DNA of 64,000 bases from Ichthyophthirius multifiliis (GCF_000220395.1 NW_004085960.1:28302-92301), one strand, 5' to 3'; shown: positions 50,601-63,497, numbered from the stretch's first letter. Program-made: numbers and translations. The notes: generated by a model from the sequence alone, not told the origin.

Positions 50601-53600
50601 AACTAGTATTAGCCCTACTTTATATGAAACATATTAATAAAGATGGATATTTTTCAAAACTTTAGTTTCTGGAAATAGAGCTTAAGCATTAAAAATGGAA
50701 TAAACTTAAGAATAAATAAAGGCAAAAGCAAGAGAATAATAATATTAAAAATAAATTTCTTCTATAAAGAAAAAAAATACGGATAAATATAGTTAAGCGT
50801 AAGCAAATAATAAAAACCTTAAAGCAACAAATAATTTGATGAATATTGTAAATATAACAAAAAAGAAACAATATGAATACGATTAAGAGGTCGAAAAATT
50901 CAGAGGTTTTAAAGAAGATTAGATTTGGTAAAAATTATGGCATGTTTTTCTTGATAATTTTCTTAATTCTGAAGATCTTAAAACATTAATTGATGCTGAG
51001 CATATTATTTTTGCTGAAGCTTTAGATAATGTAGATAAATTATTTAAAAAAACTCAAATTGTAAACCAAATAGTTACCAAAAAAGAAATTTTTAAAAAGC
51101 TAATCAATTTTTTGATAAAAGCACATAATTTAGATGATTAAATTGAAACATCCAAACTTATATTAATCATACTTGGAAACTTTATTTAAATTAAAACTGA
51201 GGAAATCTAAAAAGAAGATAATGAAGAAAAAAGACAAGAAATGGAAACTGAATAAATAGAAAATAATTAAAATTTCTTAAATCAAAATAATGCTACTTTA
51301 ATGCTTTTAAATCTTTTAAGTGACTATTCAAATCCTTAATACAGTGACTTAATATTTGGAGATCTTATTTAATTTGGAATTAAATTGTTAGAAGGAGGAA
51401 ATAGAGAAATTCAAAAAAGCTTTTATGCATATTTTATGTGTTATACTAGCAGTGAAGTTCTTTTTAAAAGGCTTCATACTTAAATAAGCGAGTAAATAAC
51501 TATGTTAAAATAGAATATTGTAGACACTAATAATTTAAATTTGTATTTATTCTAAGAAAAAGATGACATAATTCTAAGTATCTTATAATTTTTGCAACTT
51601 TTGGCTGAAGGTCATTATTTGGAATTATAAAGATACATGAAATTTTAAACTAAAAATTATCATAATTTTGATTTAATTGAAGTAATAATTGAACTCTTAA
51701 ATTAATATTTTAAGAAAAAATAAATAATTTTTGTCAAAAATATGACTTAATGTTTTGATACTTTAACTGAATACATACAAGGACCATGTATAGAAAATTA
51801 ATATGCCTTGATTTAAGATAATTTTCTTGATTTAGCTTCAAATTTACTAGCAATTGATGAAATTATTGATGATATAAATCTTTAAATAAAAAAAAAGAAA
51901 CGAAAAGTATAATAAGATTAAAAATAATAAATATAAAAAGTTGAATAGATAGACAAAAACAAGGTGTAAGAAGATGCTGAAGATGAGCCTTTCCCAAAAT
52001 GGGAAATAGCAAAACTAAAATACAAATGCTCTATAACTTTGATTTCTCTCCTTGAAGCTAGATAAAAAAATGGAGATATTACATCTAGAATGATGAAAAC
52101 TCTAAATATTGATATAATTAAAAGAAACATTGTTGATATTTATCATTAATTTATTGATATTAATAATGGAATTTATGATTCAAATATTTTTAACCACAAT
52201 GAATTAGTATTTTATATTTTTTATTTATTTTTATTTTTTTAATTTAAATATAAATTAGAAAGTTGATTTAAATGATTAAGAATAGTTAAATAAGTGTAGT
52301 TTTATAATAGAAACAGGATTTAATTTATTCATTCTTTTAAATATTTTTAAAGAAGATACTTAATAAGAAGAGGCAAGTTATATGAAAAAAAAGAGAAAAA
52401 TTATAGGCCCGGATGATTCCAAAAATATGCTTAAAGATAACATTGTATCTAAGCTTATAGATCTAGTTTTTAGCTTTGCAAAAGGATTAAAATAAATGGT
52501 TGAAGAATAGGCAAACAGAGTCTAATAAATGGTTAAAAATAAAGTTTAAGATGATTTAGAATTAAAAAAAATAAAATAAAGATAAATAAGGGAAAAACTT
52601 ATGGATTAGGCCTTCAAATTTTTTTCTTAAAATACTTTACATATTGAAATTTTAAGAGAAGAAACCAATTAACTTGAAAAAACATATTTCTATTGTCCAT
52701 ATTTCTGCAAAGATTTAGATAAAGAAACTAAGAATAAATTTAATATGAATGCAAATAGAATTTCGGTTAAAGGAAAAGTAACTTCTTTAATTTAAGAATC
52801 TTAAGATCTGATTAAGGTAATGAAACATAACTATTCTATGAACAAATGGCTTAAATAAATTTCTATTTTACATATATTATCTTAATAAATTAATCTTTTA
52901 AGAGATGTTGCTTTTATTCTGGCTATTTTGATTAATTTCTTAGTTTTATTTTCATATGAATAAGATGAAGAAGGAAACTAATCAGTTAAATGTAATTTAA
53001 ATATCTTTAATTAATAAATATATAATTTTTTATAAAAAATGTTTAGATGATATTGTAACAAAATCTATTCCTACAATAGGAACTATTGTAATTGTATTAT
53101 CTTGCATAATTGTTTTTTATTTTCTTCTTTTAAACGCTCCTTTACTTATAATGAAAGCTTGGGTAGGTGTTAAAAAAGAAAAATTAATTTAATGGCTTAC
53201 GTAATAAGATTGCTGAAAACCGTATATTTTCTACTTTCTGATTTTTATGTTCTCTATTACGTTATTTACGGAGTTACAGCTATTATTGGAGTTTTAGTAA
53301 CTCCTTTCTTTTTCCTATTTCATTTGTTTGATGTACTAGTACGTTTTCCTGATCTTCTTAATGTTGTTAAATCAGTTTGGATTCCTCGAAAAGCTATTTT
53401 ATTTACTTATTTTTTATTTATAGTATTGATGTATGCTTTTACTCTTATTGGATATTACTTCTTAAATGAATCATATCCTTCAAATTTTTGTGAAAGTACA
53501 TTTATATGTTTACTTACTGCATTTGATAGATCTTTTAAGTCGGACGGAGGGTTAGGAGGTTATTTAAATCATGAAAATTAAGAAGATTTATCAACAAGTT

Positions 53601-54408
53601 ACTTTTTAGGAAGATTCTTTTTCGATAATATTTTTATGATTCTACTTATGGTTATTATGCTTAACATTGTTGCAGGTATTTTTTTTAATTATAATTTTAA
53701 TTTTTTTTAATTTTTAGGTATTATTATTGATTAATTTGGTGAACTAAGAGATACTTTAAAAAGTTATAATGAAGATTTATAAAATAAATGTTTTATTTGT
53801 GGATTTTCTAGGGAATAAATAGAAAAAGACTCTAATTAAAATTAAAATTTCAAATCTCATATTAAAGTATTAAAGTTATTATTTGAGAATTTTTCATTTA
53901 TTTTTTTATATTATTTTAATTTCAGGATGATCATTATATGTGGAATTATCTTTATTATATATCATATATATCAGACAAAAAAACTACTGAATATACTGGA
54001 ATAGAAAGTTATGTATATAATAAACTTTAAAAAGAAGAAATTACTTGGTTCCCTAGCGGAAGGTTATTTTATTTCTCATATAATATTTATTATTTTTATT
54101 TCAAAAATTAAAAAGAGCTCTATGTATGAATAAAAATGATGATGAAAAATCGGAAAAAGATGTTATTTATAAATTAAAAAATATAATTGAAAAAGTAAAT
54201 ATTTATCCTATAATTATCTAATTTATTTTTTATTTACTATTTAAAGCAAGAAGAAATAGATGAATAATTTGATAATGCTTGCTAATTGATAGAGAAAATA
54301 TAAATGAATTAAATTATTATTAAAAAAGAAGACATAAAATTAAAATCTAAAAGTGAAAATGAACAAATCGAATATGAAGATGAAGCAGAAAGATAATAAA
54401 ATAAATGA
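44621..54408 (+). CDS. Inositol 1,4,5-trisphosphate receptor-type calcium-release channel
   Basis: About 9.8 kb, roughly 3,000 aa, starting MSEYKSDEQQGNKKYDRN. It is an intracellular (ER/alveolar-type) Ca2+ release channel gated by IP3 in the family; ligand binding here is inferred. In order: the N-terminal Ins145_P3_rec domain (LHFGATVYLCYEDETGQEYY), MIR repeats (GTPILFGSTIQLLHYNSNKY, DEYCNETSFCFEPGFLF, FIFDQDTVYITSIIDS), RIH region near 49650-50400 (QAKYLEFFIIIQKVNDEHIL, YHAKLIEMLSLTAAGKEGTY), RIH-associated domain near 51590-51860 (FLQLLAEGHYLELQRYMKF, LTEYIQGPCIENQYALI), and six membrane segments from about 52890. Next are a pore loop SFKSDGGLGGYL, an S6 ending IIIDQFGELRDTLKSYNEDL, and the C-terminal zinc/linker domain CFICGFSREQIEKD, DHYMWNYLYYI, EYTGIESYV. 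TGA at 54406-54408. About a dozen short introns, several not resolved. Confidence 0.95.
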
Positions 54409-54562
54409 GAATTAAAAAACTTCTATATTTTTTATTATAAATATTTATAATTTCTTATATATTATTATTATTTTGCTTTTATCATATATTAAAAAATTTA
54501 TTTATATAATTAATTTTCAAATAAGTATTATCATATTCGATTAATTTAAATAAATAATATAA

Positions 54563-57500
54563 ATGGGAAATGGAATAATTGGAAAAAAAGACAAATCCAA
54601 AAATTAATCCAATAGATATGGTTAATTAAAATAATAATTAATCAATTTAATTTTAATAATAATTTAGTGGATTAAGTAGATAAACTATTTAAAGAAGAAT
54701 ATGAAGAGGATACAATCGAAGCTGCCAATTTAGCCTTAGGTATTTAATTTTATAATTATTCTTTAATTGAAAAAAACACAATTAATTAAAGCAATATGCA
54801 ATAGAGACGAAACTTAAAATGTGGAGATGCATATGTAATGTGAGAATTTACCTAAAATGGACACTAGAGGAAAAGCAGATCCTGTAGTATTTGTATATGA
54901 ATAAGTTGGGTAAAATAAATAATAAAAAAAAAATTATAAAAAAAATAAACAAAAAAGGTAAAATTGGATTTTGAGGGGAAGAACAGAAGTTATTCCTGTT
55001 ACCTACAATCCGAAATTTTTGAAATATTTTGTCTTTTCATATAATATAATAAATGTCTAAAAGGTAAATTTATTATTATTATCTAAAAAAATATATATAA
55101 TTTGGTGAAATAAATTATTTCTTACTATTAAGAAAATAGATAAGGTTAGATATATACGATACTGACTGCTTTTCTAAATTAGATGATATAGAAAAATAAG
55201 AATTAATAGGAAGTGTAGAATTTGAGTTAAGTTAAGTCATGTGCGCTCCTTCCCATTAAATAACAATGCCTATTATTAACAAAAAAATTAGCAAAAAACT
55301 TAAAAACTCAACTTGCACTATTAGATGTAATGAATACGATGTTGGTGGAGATAAAGTTTATTTTCATTTAGGTATTTTATTTCTTTTAATGTTCTTTAAA
55401 ATTAATTAAATAACAAATATTTAAAGGTGCATAAGGTTTCTTTACTAAAAATGAGCTTTTTATTAGGATAAGTAATATTAACTAAGCAAAAGAAACTATA
55501 CCTGTCCATAGAACTGAAAATGAGAAAAATAAAAAACCTTCTATAGCATGGAAACCTTTTGAAATCCCATTATCAAAATTAGGAAAAGATGATAAAGTTT
55601 ATATAAAACTTGAAGTAGTTGAATTTGATAAAGACAAAGGATAAATAGTTATTGGTGAAGCCGAACATACATTAGCGTTTTTGAAAGATAGCTCAAATAA
55701 AAATATTAGAATAACTTTTAATTCGCTTTTCAAAGGTTAAATAAACCTTCTTAAAGTAAAAACCATAAAAAGAGAGTCTTTTATTACATATCTTGTTTCC
55801 ACAACTTAAATTTCTTTACTTGCTGCCATTGATTTTACTAATTCAAACTAACCACAAAATAAAACTAATTCACTCCATTATTTTGACCCTAGAAATAAAT
55901 AAAGTAAAATTAAAAATAATTTTTTTAATCTATAAATATTTTTATTGTGTAAAATAGACGAGAGCGAATATTGTTTGGCCTTAAAAAATTTAACAGTAAT
56001 CTTATAATAATTTGATCATGATAATGATATTCCTTTATATGGATTCGGAGCTAAATTGCCTCCTTTCTATAACTTAGTATCTAATTGTTTTGCTTTGAAC
56101 GGAAACTATTTCGATCCTAGTGTAAATGGTTCTGTTGGTGCAGTTAAAACTTATCTTACATAAGTTCCTCATTTGTAATTTCATGGGCCAACAATACTTA
56201 CTGAAATAATTAAAATAGGTGCCAAATATGCATAATCTGAAGCAATTGATTAAAAGAAGTAATTTTTTAAAAATTTATTTTTTAAAAAACTATAACTTTT
56301 AGTTAAAAATATTACATAATGCTTATACTTACAGATAGTGATCCTAATGATATTGATTCGATTATTGATGAATTAGTTGAAGCCAGTTGTTTTCCTATTT
56401 CTTATATTGTAGTTGGAATAGGAGATTATTAATTTAGCAAATTTGAAAACGAGTAATAATATATTATTATTTATTTAAAAATAAATAAAATAAAATATAG
56501 GCTAGATCCTAAAAATAAAAATTTTGTTTTACATTCTAACAAATTAAATAAAGATGTTGAAAGATCTAATTTTCATTTTTTCAAATATAATAACTTTAAA
56601 GAAGATTAAAATAAATTGGCAAGAGAATGTATGAAAAAACTACCAAGTTAATTTTTGAATTTCATGCAAAAATTAAATATACGACCACAAGAATCTAAAA
56701 AAGACCTAAAGTCAACAACATTAGATTATATTCGTTAGAAAATTGATTAACATAAAAAAAGAGATAAAGAAAAAAATTCATCAAATTAAGTAAATAAAGA
56801 TTCTAATGATATATGGTTAAAAGCTTAAAAATAAGAATTCAAAAATAAATTGATAAAAGTTCTTAATTACAAAGAAGAGTATGTCAATTATTTAATAGAT
56901 GAAGAAAATATTCCTTGTATGGATGTTAACTTATTTATTGAAATGCTTAGTTTAAGAAAGGAAGATCTAAAAAATAAATAATTACAAGAAATGTAAAACT
57001 TACCAAAAATAAACAATTTTAATAATAAAGCTATTGATATTCCTTCAAATATATAAGAATGTATATAAAAAAATTTTAATGAAAAAATTTAACACAAAGT
57101 TTATAAAGTTAATTTTGTTAATTAACTTGATTTACTCATAAAACATAAAAAAAAAGAGATTTCAAAAATTTAAAACTAATTCATTAAAACTATTTAAATT
57201 TAACATGATGATGGTATTATAATATATATACTTAAAAAAATTATTTAATTTTAAAATAAAAAAATAAGTTGTATAAAATAAATTAAATTCTAATTAATAT
57301 TTAAATAATGCTAATCAAAAAAATTAAGCTTTATTTGATTCAGATTAAAATATTCAAGGTAATTATTAAGAATAGGATACTAAATTAAAAATAAGCTAGG
57401 TAAATAAATAAGAAGAGTGGTATATATAAAAAGCTTTGAATAATGATATTGAAAAGTTCTAAAAAAATATAAAAACTTGTCTAAACTGTAATAAAAATAA

Positions 57501-57669
57501 AATTAATGTTTTGTTATTACCTTGTGGTCATGCAGGAGTATGGTAAAAATTATTTTATTATATATAATTTTAATTTTTTTAAATTAGCTAAATTTGCTTA
57601 TAATATGCAGAAGAAAATAAATGTCCAAGTTGTAACAATATATATAACAATTATATTGTAATTCAATGA
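54563..57669 (+). CDS. Copine (C2-C2-vWA) fused to a C-terminal RING finger
   Basis: The start MGNGIIGKKDKSKNQSNRYG offers a Gly2 myristoylation site. C2A: VEMHMQCENLPKMDTRGKAD, PVVFVYEQ, TEVIPVTYNPKFLKYFVFSY, LDIYDTDCFS. C2B: ELFIRISNINQAKETIPVHR, KLEVVEFDKDKG. Copine/von Willebrand A: LLAAIDFTNSNQPQNKTNSL (MIDAS-like DFTNSN), PLYGFGAKLPP, CFALNGNYFDP, HLQFHGPTILTEII, MLILTDSDPNDIDSI. A polar Gln/Lys linker of about 230 residues leads to a RING-HC finger: CLNCNKNKINVLLLPCGHAG, VCQICLQYAEENKCPSCNN, ending at TGA 57667-57669. The intron at about 57542-57586 splits the RING exactly in frame, and the intron near 57212-57265 keeps the linker open, so this is one gene. The family binds phospholipids in a Ca2+-dependent way; the RING implies E3 ubiquitin-ligase activity (inference). 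Confidence 0.93.
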
Positions 57670-57989
57670 TTATAAATAAAAATAATTTTTAAAATATAAT
57701 AAAAAATAATTGTTAATTGCTTATGGTTTTTTTATGTATTTTTTTAAACTCAAATAAAAATACAAAAAAAAAAAAAGAAAATAAAAAATTGATAATTTTT
57801 TTTTTTCTTTGTATTAAATGAGTTATAAAAAAACATAAGAAAAAACTATATATATTTTTATTTGATAAAAAATATAAAGAATTGCATAAATATAGTAAAA
57901 ATTTTATTTGTTATTACTTTTTTTTGAAAAATTACATAAATTAACATTTCAAAAATATTTAATTTATCTATATTTTAAAAAATTATAAA
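57670..57989. other. Short intergenic region
   Basis: 320 bp between two plus-strand genes. A/T-rich, nothing recognised. Confidence 0.5.
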
Positions 57990-59293
57990 ATGTATAAATA
58001 AAGTTAATTATTTTAAAATAATACAGAACGTTTAAGGCCTAGAGTTTAATTTAGGGTTAGCCCTGATATGCGTCAATAATTAATTTTTCCTTACAAAATA
58101 AGACATGAACAAATATTTTATTTATAATCTGTATTTTATAAAATGATATTTATTAATTTATTTTAAACTAAAAGCCTTAAAAATAAAATCTAGTATAAAC
58201 TACGTATACGCCTTCAAAAAATTCAAATGTCGAAAAATCAATTTAAAATAAAATTGTATCTTCTTGCGAAACTTCTCCATCAAAAAATAGTTTATTAAAG
58301 AAAAATTAATTAATATAAAAAAATTAAATCTTAAAATCTGAAAATATTAAATTACAAAGTCAAATAGATGAATTAGTTTAAAAAATAGAATATCTAGAAT
58401 AAAATAAAGATTTTGGTATATTTTAAAATTAATATTTTATATTTATTAATTAAATGAATTATATAATTAAAAAGAAAATTGTAATTGTAATTTTTTGAAA
58501 AAAGAAAATGAGTAATTACACACTTGTATTTAGTAATTGCAATTTAAAATGAATATTTAATTAAAAGAAAAATAATAAAAAATCGAGTATTAAATATAAT
58601 ATAAAATATAATTAAAAATATAATTATTTTAATAGTTTTCTTTTAGCAGAAACTTAACTTAAAAAAAATCAAACTGACTAATACAAAGTTATTTTTGAAG
58701 AAAATATCGAACTTAAAAAAAAATTAAATAAATTTAAAGGTTTCATTTTTTATTAACAAAAGCAAAAAAAAAAATTTAAAGATAATAATGAAATTTTATT
58801 TGATAATAGTACTCAATAATAAATAAAATAAAAATATTATTAATATGATTCTAATAGAAAATCAAATTAAAATTAAAAAACAGGATAAGATTTAACTAAA
58901 TAAATAAAAATATTAAAAAGTGATTTAGATATTAAAAACATGGAAATACAATATTTATAAAAAAAATTATTAATTTATTAGGATGATAGTCATCCTGAAT
59001 TTTTATCTTTAAGTGATTTTAGGATAAGCACAGAAAATGATTATATTTATAAAAAAAAGCATTAATAGTATAATAGAAAACCAGATTCAAATTCTTTAAA
59101 TTAAGTATTAAATATAAAATACAGCACTAATAAAAAATAATAAAGTTAATAAAATAAATACGATGATAAAATAATCTAATAGTGTAATTAATCTAATACT
59201 TTACAAACTGAAATTAATTATTTTAAAAGCCAAATGCCAAACTTAAATAGTGTATAAAAAAACTAATAATCAGAACAAAATATTTATAAGTGA
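57990..59293 (+). CDS. Coiled-coil protein, unassigned
   Basis: Starts MYKQSQLFQNNTERLRPRVQ followed by FRVSPDMRQQLIFPYKIRH, an arginine-rich head of higher codon G+C. An intron at about 58130-58174 (phase 0) joins to PQKQNLVQTTYTPSKNS. Then come coil segments (LKSENIKLQSQIDELVQKIE, KVIFEENIELKKKLNKF) and a Gln/Asn/Ser-rich tail (EFLSLSDFRISTENDYIYKK) ending at TGA 59291-59293. The exon structure between 58415 and 58650 is unresolved. The intron near 58739-58781 fits. There are no membrane segments. No family recognised; structural or cytoskeletal by composition only. Confidence 0.65.
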
Positions 59294-59704
59294 TAATAAT
59301 AAGTATTTTTTATAAAAACTTAATAAAAAAATGTGAGGAAAATTGTAACTCGAATACATTTTTGTTGTTGATTTTTATAAAAATATAGAAAATAAAATAA
59401 ACAATATGAAAAAGTAATATGTATGCATATTTTAATTTCATCTATCATAAATTTTTATAAAATAAATAATAATTATTATTTAATAAATTAATTTATAAAA
59501 TATAGGTATAACCTTATTATCTTAATAAAATTAATTAAACTATATTATATAAATATTTATAAAAAAGAGATACTAAAATTATTTTTTATTTATATTTAAA
59601 AATAATGAATAATAAATATTTAAAAAAAATTAATATTTATGTTTAATATATATTTCATGTATTGAACAAAATTTATTTAATATAATATATAAAATATTAT
59701 AAAT
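59294..59704. other. Convergent intergenic region
   Basis: About 410 bp between opposing stop codons; A/T-rich, with no gene or RNA seen. Confidence 0.5.
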
Positions 59705-60112
59705 TCATAAGTTTTTTATTGCATAAAATTTCATGTATTCTTTATATGCTTCGTTTTCATTATCAAAATAAATATTTTTTTTAATATCACTTTTATCAAA
59801 ATATTTAGGGTTATATTTATCTTCTTTATAAAAACGCATTATGTTTGGCTTTTATTTAAATATTTATTACCATTTTTAGCTTAATTCAGGTTACTTTTTA
59901 ACTATTTATGGCCTTTCAAATTCTACTTTAGGTAAATTTTTATATCTTTTTTAATCATTCAAACAAATAGGTATAGGCCTTTTATATTGATATTCTTCTT
60001 CAATTTAATCAAAACCATATTATTTTTCCAATTCTTATAGATTTTTTTCAATGTCTTCTATTTTTTTTTCATAGAGAAATTTTATCTAATCATTTGGAAT
60101 TGAAAAATCCAT
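59705..60112 (-). CDS. Small intronless protein, 135 aa, unknown
   Basis: A continuous 136-codon frame from MDFSIPNDQIKFLYEKKIED to TGA 59705-59707. An N-terminal helix or short coil (IEDIEKNLQELEKQYGFDQI) precedes a Pro/Lys/aromatic-rich part (YKRPIPICLNDQKRYKNLPK, FKQKPNIMRFYKEDKYNPKY) and an acidic C-terminal helix (NENEAYKEYMKFYAI). No signal peptide or membrane segment. The composition is protein-like and clearly different from the flanking A/T spacer. I do not recognise it. Confidence 0.75.
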
Positions 60113-60419
60113 ATTATATTTAAAATAATAAATATTTGAAATAAACAAAAAAAAATTTATAATATAATTTTTAAAAAATAATAAAGTAAAAAAAAAGAAA
60201 TATAATTATTATATAAATTAATATTAAACAAATTATAAATAATTTTATATATATGTAAAAAAAAATTATAAATTATATATATATATATATATATAAATAT
60301 TATATATATATATATTATTTTAATTTTTGTTTTTTAATATCAAATTTTTAAATATATGAAAACATTATTTATTTAAATTTTTATATTAATTTTAAATTAA
60401 TAAAATATTATTTTTATTA

Positions 60420-61743
60420 TCATTTTTTTGTTTCTTTCTTTACATTATCTAATATCTTTAATTTTTTTTTTGTTATTTAGTCCTATCCTTTATTCCATTT
60501 TTATAAAATTCATTATAATTTTTATTTAACCAATATCATAACTATAAAAACGGTTTATATTAGTTAACTCTAATTTTTAAATTTACATTACCTTATATAT
60601 AACTTTTTTATAAAAAACTATTTTTTGAAAAAAATGGTTAAAGAATTTTCGCATGATGCATATAAAAAATGGTTTTATTTAAATTCTATTTAATGAGTTT
60701 ACTTTTTAAAATTATGCTAATAATGAAAAATTCAAATCTTAACTTTTTACACTTTTTTAGAAAATTTAATAAGCTATTATTTAATCTTATTTAACTACAC
60801 ATATTAATGACAATCTCTGCTATTTTTTTATTTTTTGTATATATAATTTTTAATTTTTTGGTTATTATCCTTTTTATTAATTTTAAACTTTTACAAATGC
60901 TTGTTTCATCAATATAAACTATATTATATCCTTATTGAATATAATCAAAAAGCATTTAAGTTTTTTCTACTCTAATCATTTTGATTTTTTTTTTCACTTT
61001 GCTATACAAACCTTTATTTTGTTTTTTTATACTTATATTTTATTTATTAAAGCAAATTATATATTTTTGTAATAATAAATCTTTTAATCTAATATTTATC
61101 TGTTTAATATTGTTTAATAGTCCTAAATGAAATATTTACTCCATTATTATTTTAAATATATTCCTTCAAAGATTCACTTATTTCATTTTAATTAATATTT
61201 TTCTTTTACTATATAAACTAACTTTCATATTATTTTTTCTTATATTAATATTATAATTAAAATATTTAATAGGATTTAAAAAAGTACTTTGATGCAATAA
61301 CTTTTATTTATATTTATTTTTTTAAATCAGATAATATTTATTTTTTTAGTATTTTCATCAATAATAATTTTTTAGTATATTATTGTGTATTTTTTTTACT
61401 TTTAATTTAAAATTTTATTATTAAGGGAATCATATAATTATTATAAATATTATATGGCATTTTAGATTTCTAAACCAGGAAGTTTTAATTTATTATTTTA
61501 TATATAAAGAAAATCTGTCTATTTACTCTCAAAAACTTAACTTTCATTTTTTAAACAGTTTTGTTAATTATTATAAAATGAAGAGAAAGAGTTTTTGAAT
61601 CAAATTAGAACTCAAACATTAGCTTTTTATTTAACTTTTTAATTACTAATTTTTTTTACATATCCTTTTTTTTTTTTTTTTATTTTAGGATTGACTTTTT
61701 ATTTATTCATATTTTTTTGAATCAAACTATTTTATTCTTTCAT
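60420..61743 (-). pseudogene. Decayed Tc1/mariner (IS630-type) transposase
   Basis: The minus strand holds scrambled-frame remnants of a DDE transposase different from the one at 29164. Recognisable parts: a helix-turn-helix side ending SLKEYIQNNNGVNISFRTIK, then VEKTQMLFDYIQQGYNIVY followed by IDETSICKS (first Asp, codon 60908-60910). Next is a block resembling the second-Asp region in which only HHAKILQPFFSKN remains, and a block YKPFLQL-stop-YWLNKN where the family has a Pro-rich NPIE motif. An in-frame TGA replaces the catalytic-Glu region near 60535-60550. Several further frame breaks occur in the N-terminal third. No terminal inverted repeats recognised. Non-functional. Confidence 0.7.
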
Positions 61744-62146
61744 TTTTTATATTTATAAATTTATGCAAAAAAAGTTAAAGACTTTTCCTGTATTGTAATT
61801 TCATGACAGAAAATATTTAATTAAAAATTTAAGAATAAATAAAAATTTTAATTTCTTAAACTAGAATGATTTAGTGTTCTATTAAATTTTATTAATTTAA
61901 ATTTATATTAATTAAATATTTTTTTGGAAAATAAATACTGATATATTATTGAATTTCATAATTAAATGTGTATAAATATATATTATTACAAAAAAATTAA
62001 TATAATACTATAAATTATATTTTTATCTTCTATATATAATATTGAAAAAAATTAATAAATATTTCAAATTAAAATTAAAAACTACATTAATAAATTAACA
62101 AATAAAAACATTTATTAATTCAATCAATAGTTACTAGACACTTTGA
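61744..62146. other. Intergenic, nothing recognised
   Basis: About 400 bp of A/T-rich DNA between the decayed transposase and a plus-strand ORF fragment. No terminal repeat found. Confidence 0.45.
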
Positions 62147-62614
62147 ATGGAAGTAATAAATATCTCTTAAGCAAACATTTTAATCAGCTCATTATTTGAC
62201 ATTTATAATTTCTACACTTAAATTAATAGTTACTATTTTGATAAATTTAAAAAAATAAGTGACAAAATATTTTACAAAAAACTACGCATAACTTTTCTTA
62301 GAAAATAAAGCATCTATTCTTATGAAAAACTAAATAAAAGAATATTAAAATATTAATTAGACTAAGAATACTAATTCTTAAATTTTATTTTTTATTGAAA
62401 CACATTAAAGAAAAATAATTACTTCCTACTGGACTTGATATTTCTAAAAGACTACCAAGTAGAAGATATCTCATAAATTGGCAATTTACACTAAATAGAA
62501 ACCATGAAATATTTAATTAATAGAAATCATTTGAAATCGATATCAATATGCCTAAAGAGTAAAAATAATATATAATTTTTAATCTAATATATTATAAAAA
62601 TAAAATAAAAATGA
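62147..62614 (+). pseudogene. Interrupted ORF, possible gene remnant
   Basis: A frame starting MEVINISQANILISSLFDIY runs 83 codons to a TGA at 62396-62398. It then continues open in the same frame for another 71 codons with similar composition (LLDLIFLKDYQVEDISQIGN, then ETMKYLINRNHLKSISICLK) to TGA 62612-62614. No GT-AG intron removes the internal TGA. Either a degenerate gene, a sequence error or chance. An overlapping frame is also open, so confidence is low. No domain recognised. Confidence 0.3.
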
Positions 62615-63461
62615 CTTGCAAATGGCATTAAATTAATTAAGGCTATTAGTAAAAGAAAAGGCGTGGTTATTTTTAGATATCTAATGAATAAAAACAATAA
62701 AGAGAATAAAATATTAAAAAAATTAAAAACTAGAAGAGAATAATAAATAAATAATTTTGGAAGCTTAGATAAAAAAATAACAGGATATTTTAAAATTATA
62801 AGAAAAACTATGAATTAAATGTAAAAATAATAATAAAATATAATAATAAGAAAAAATTTTAATAAAAATTTATATAAAAAAGTGATATCAGTAAAAATAA
62901 TTTGAATAAATATGTATATGTTAAAAATATTAGACATTAATAATTATTAGTGAATATTAATAAAAAAAAAATTATTATAGTAAAAAAAAAAATATACAAT
63001 AAAAATGAATAAAAGTATTAACAATGTTTAAATTAGATCATATTAAATTTTAATGTTTTTTAATAGTTAATTATATTATAATGAAAAAAAACTATATTTA
63101 TAATAGATTTTATTCTTTTAATAATAAATTAAATTAGTAATATATATAGCTAAATAAAAAAAAAAAAAAAATAATTTATTTATTGCTTAAATTAGATTAT
63201 ATAAAAAAAAAATATAATTATTATTATAATAAATAAAAAAAAAATTAATATGAAAATATAAATTAATTATCACTAATAATATTAATATGTTATTAAATAA
63301 AAAATAAATTAACTAAATTTTAATTTAAAATATAAAATTAAAATAAAAAATAAAATAAAAGGCTTTTAATACTAATAAGAGAAAATAATAAAAAAATAAT
63401 ATTGTGACTATAAAATAAATTGTAAATTTAATTTAAATAGAATTTGAAATTAGATATTTAA

Positions 63462-63497
<36 letters not shown>

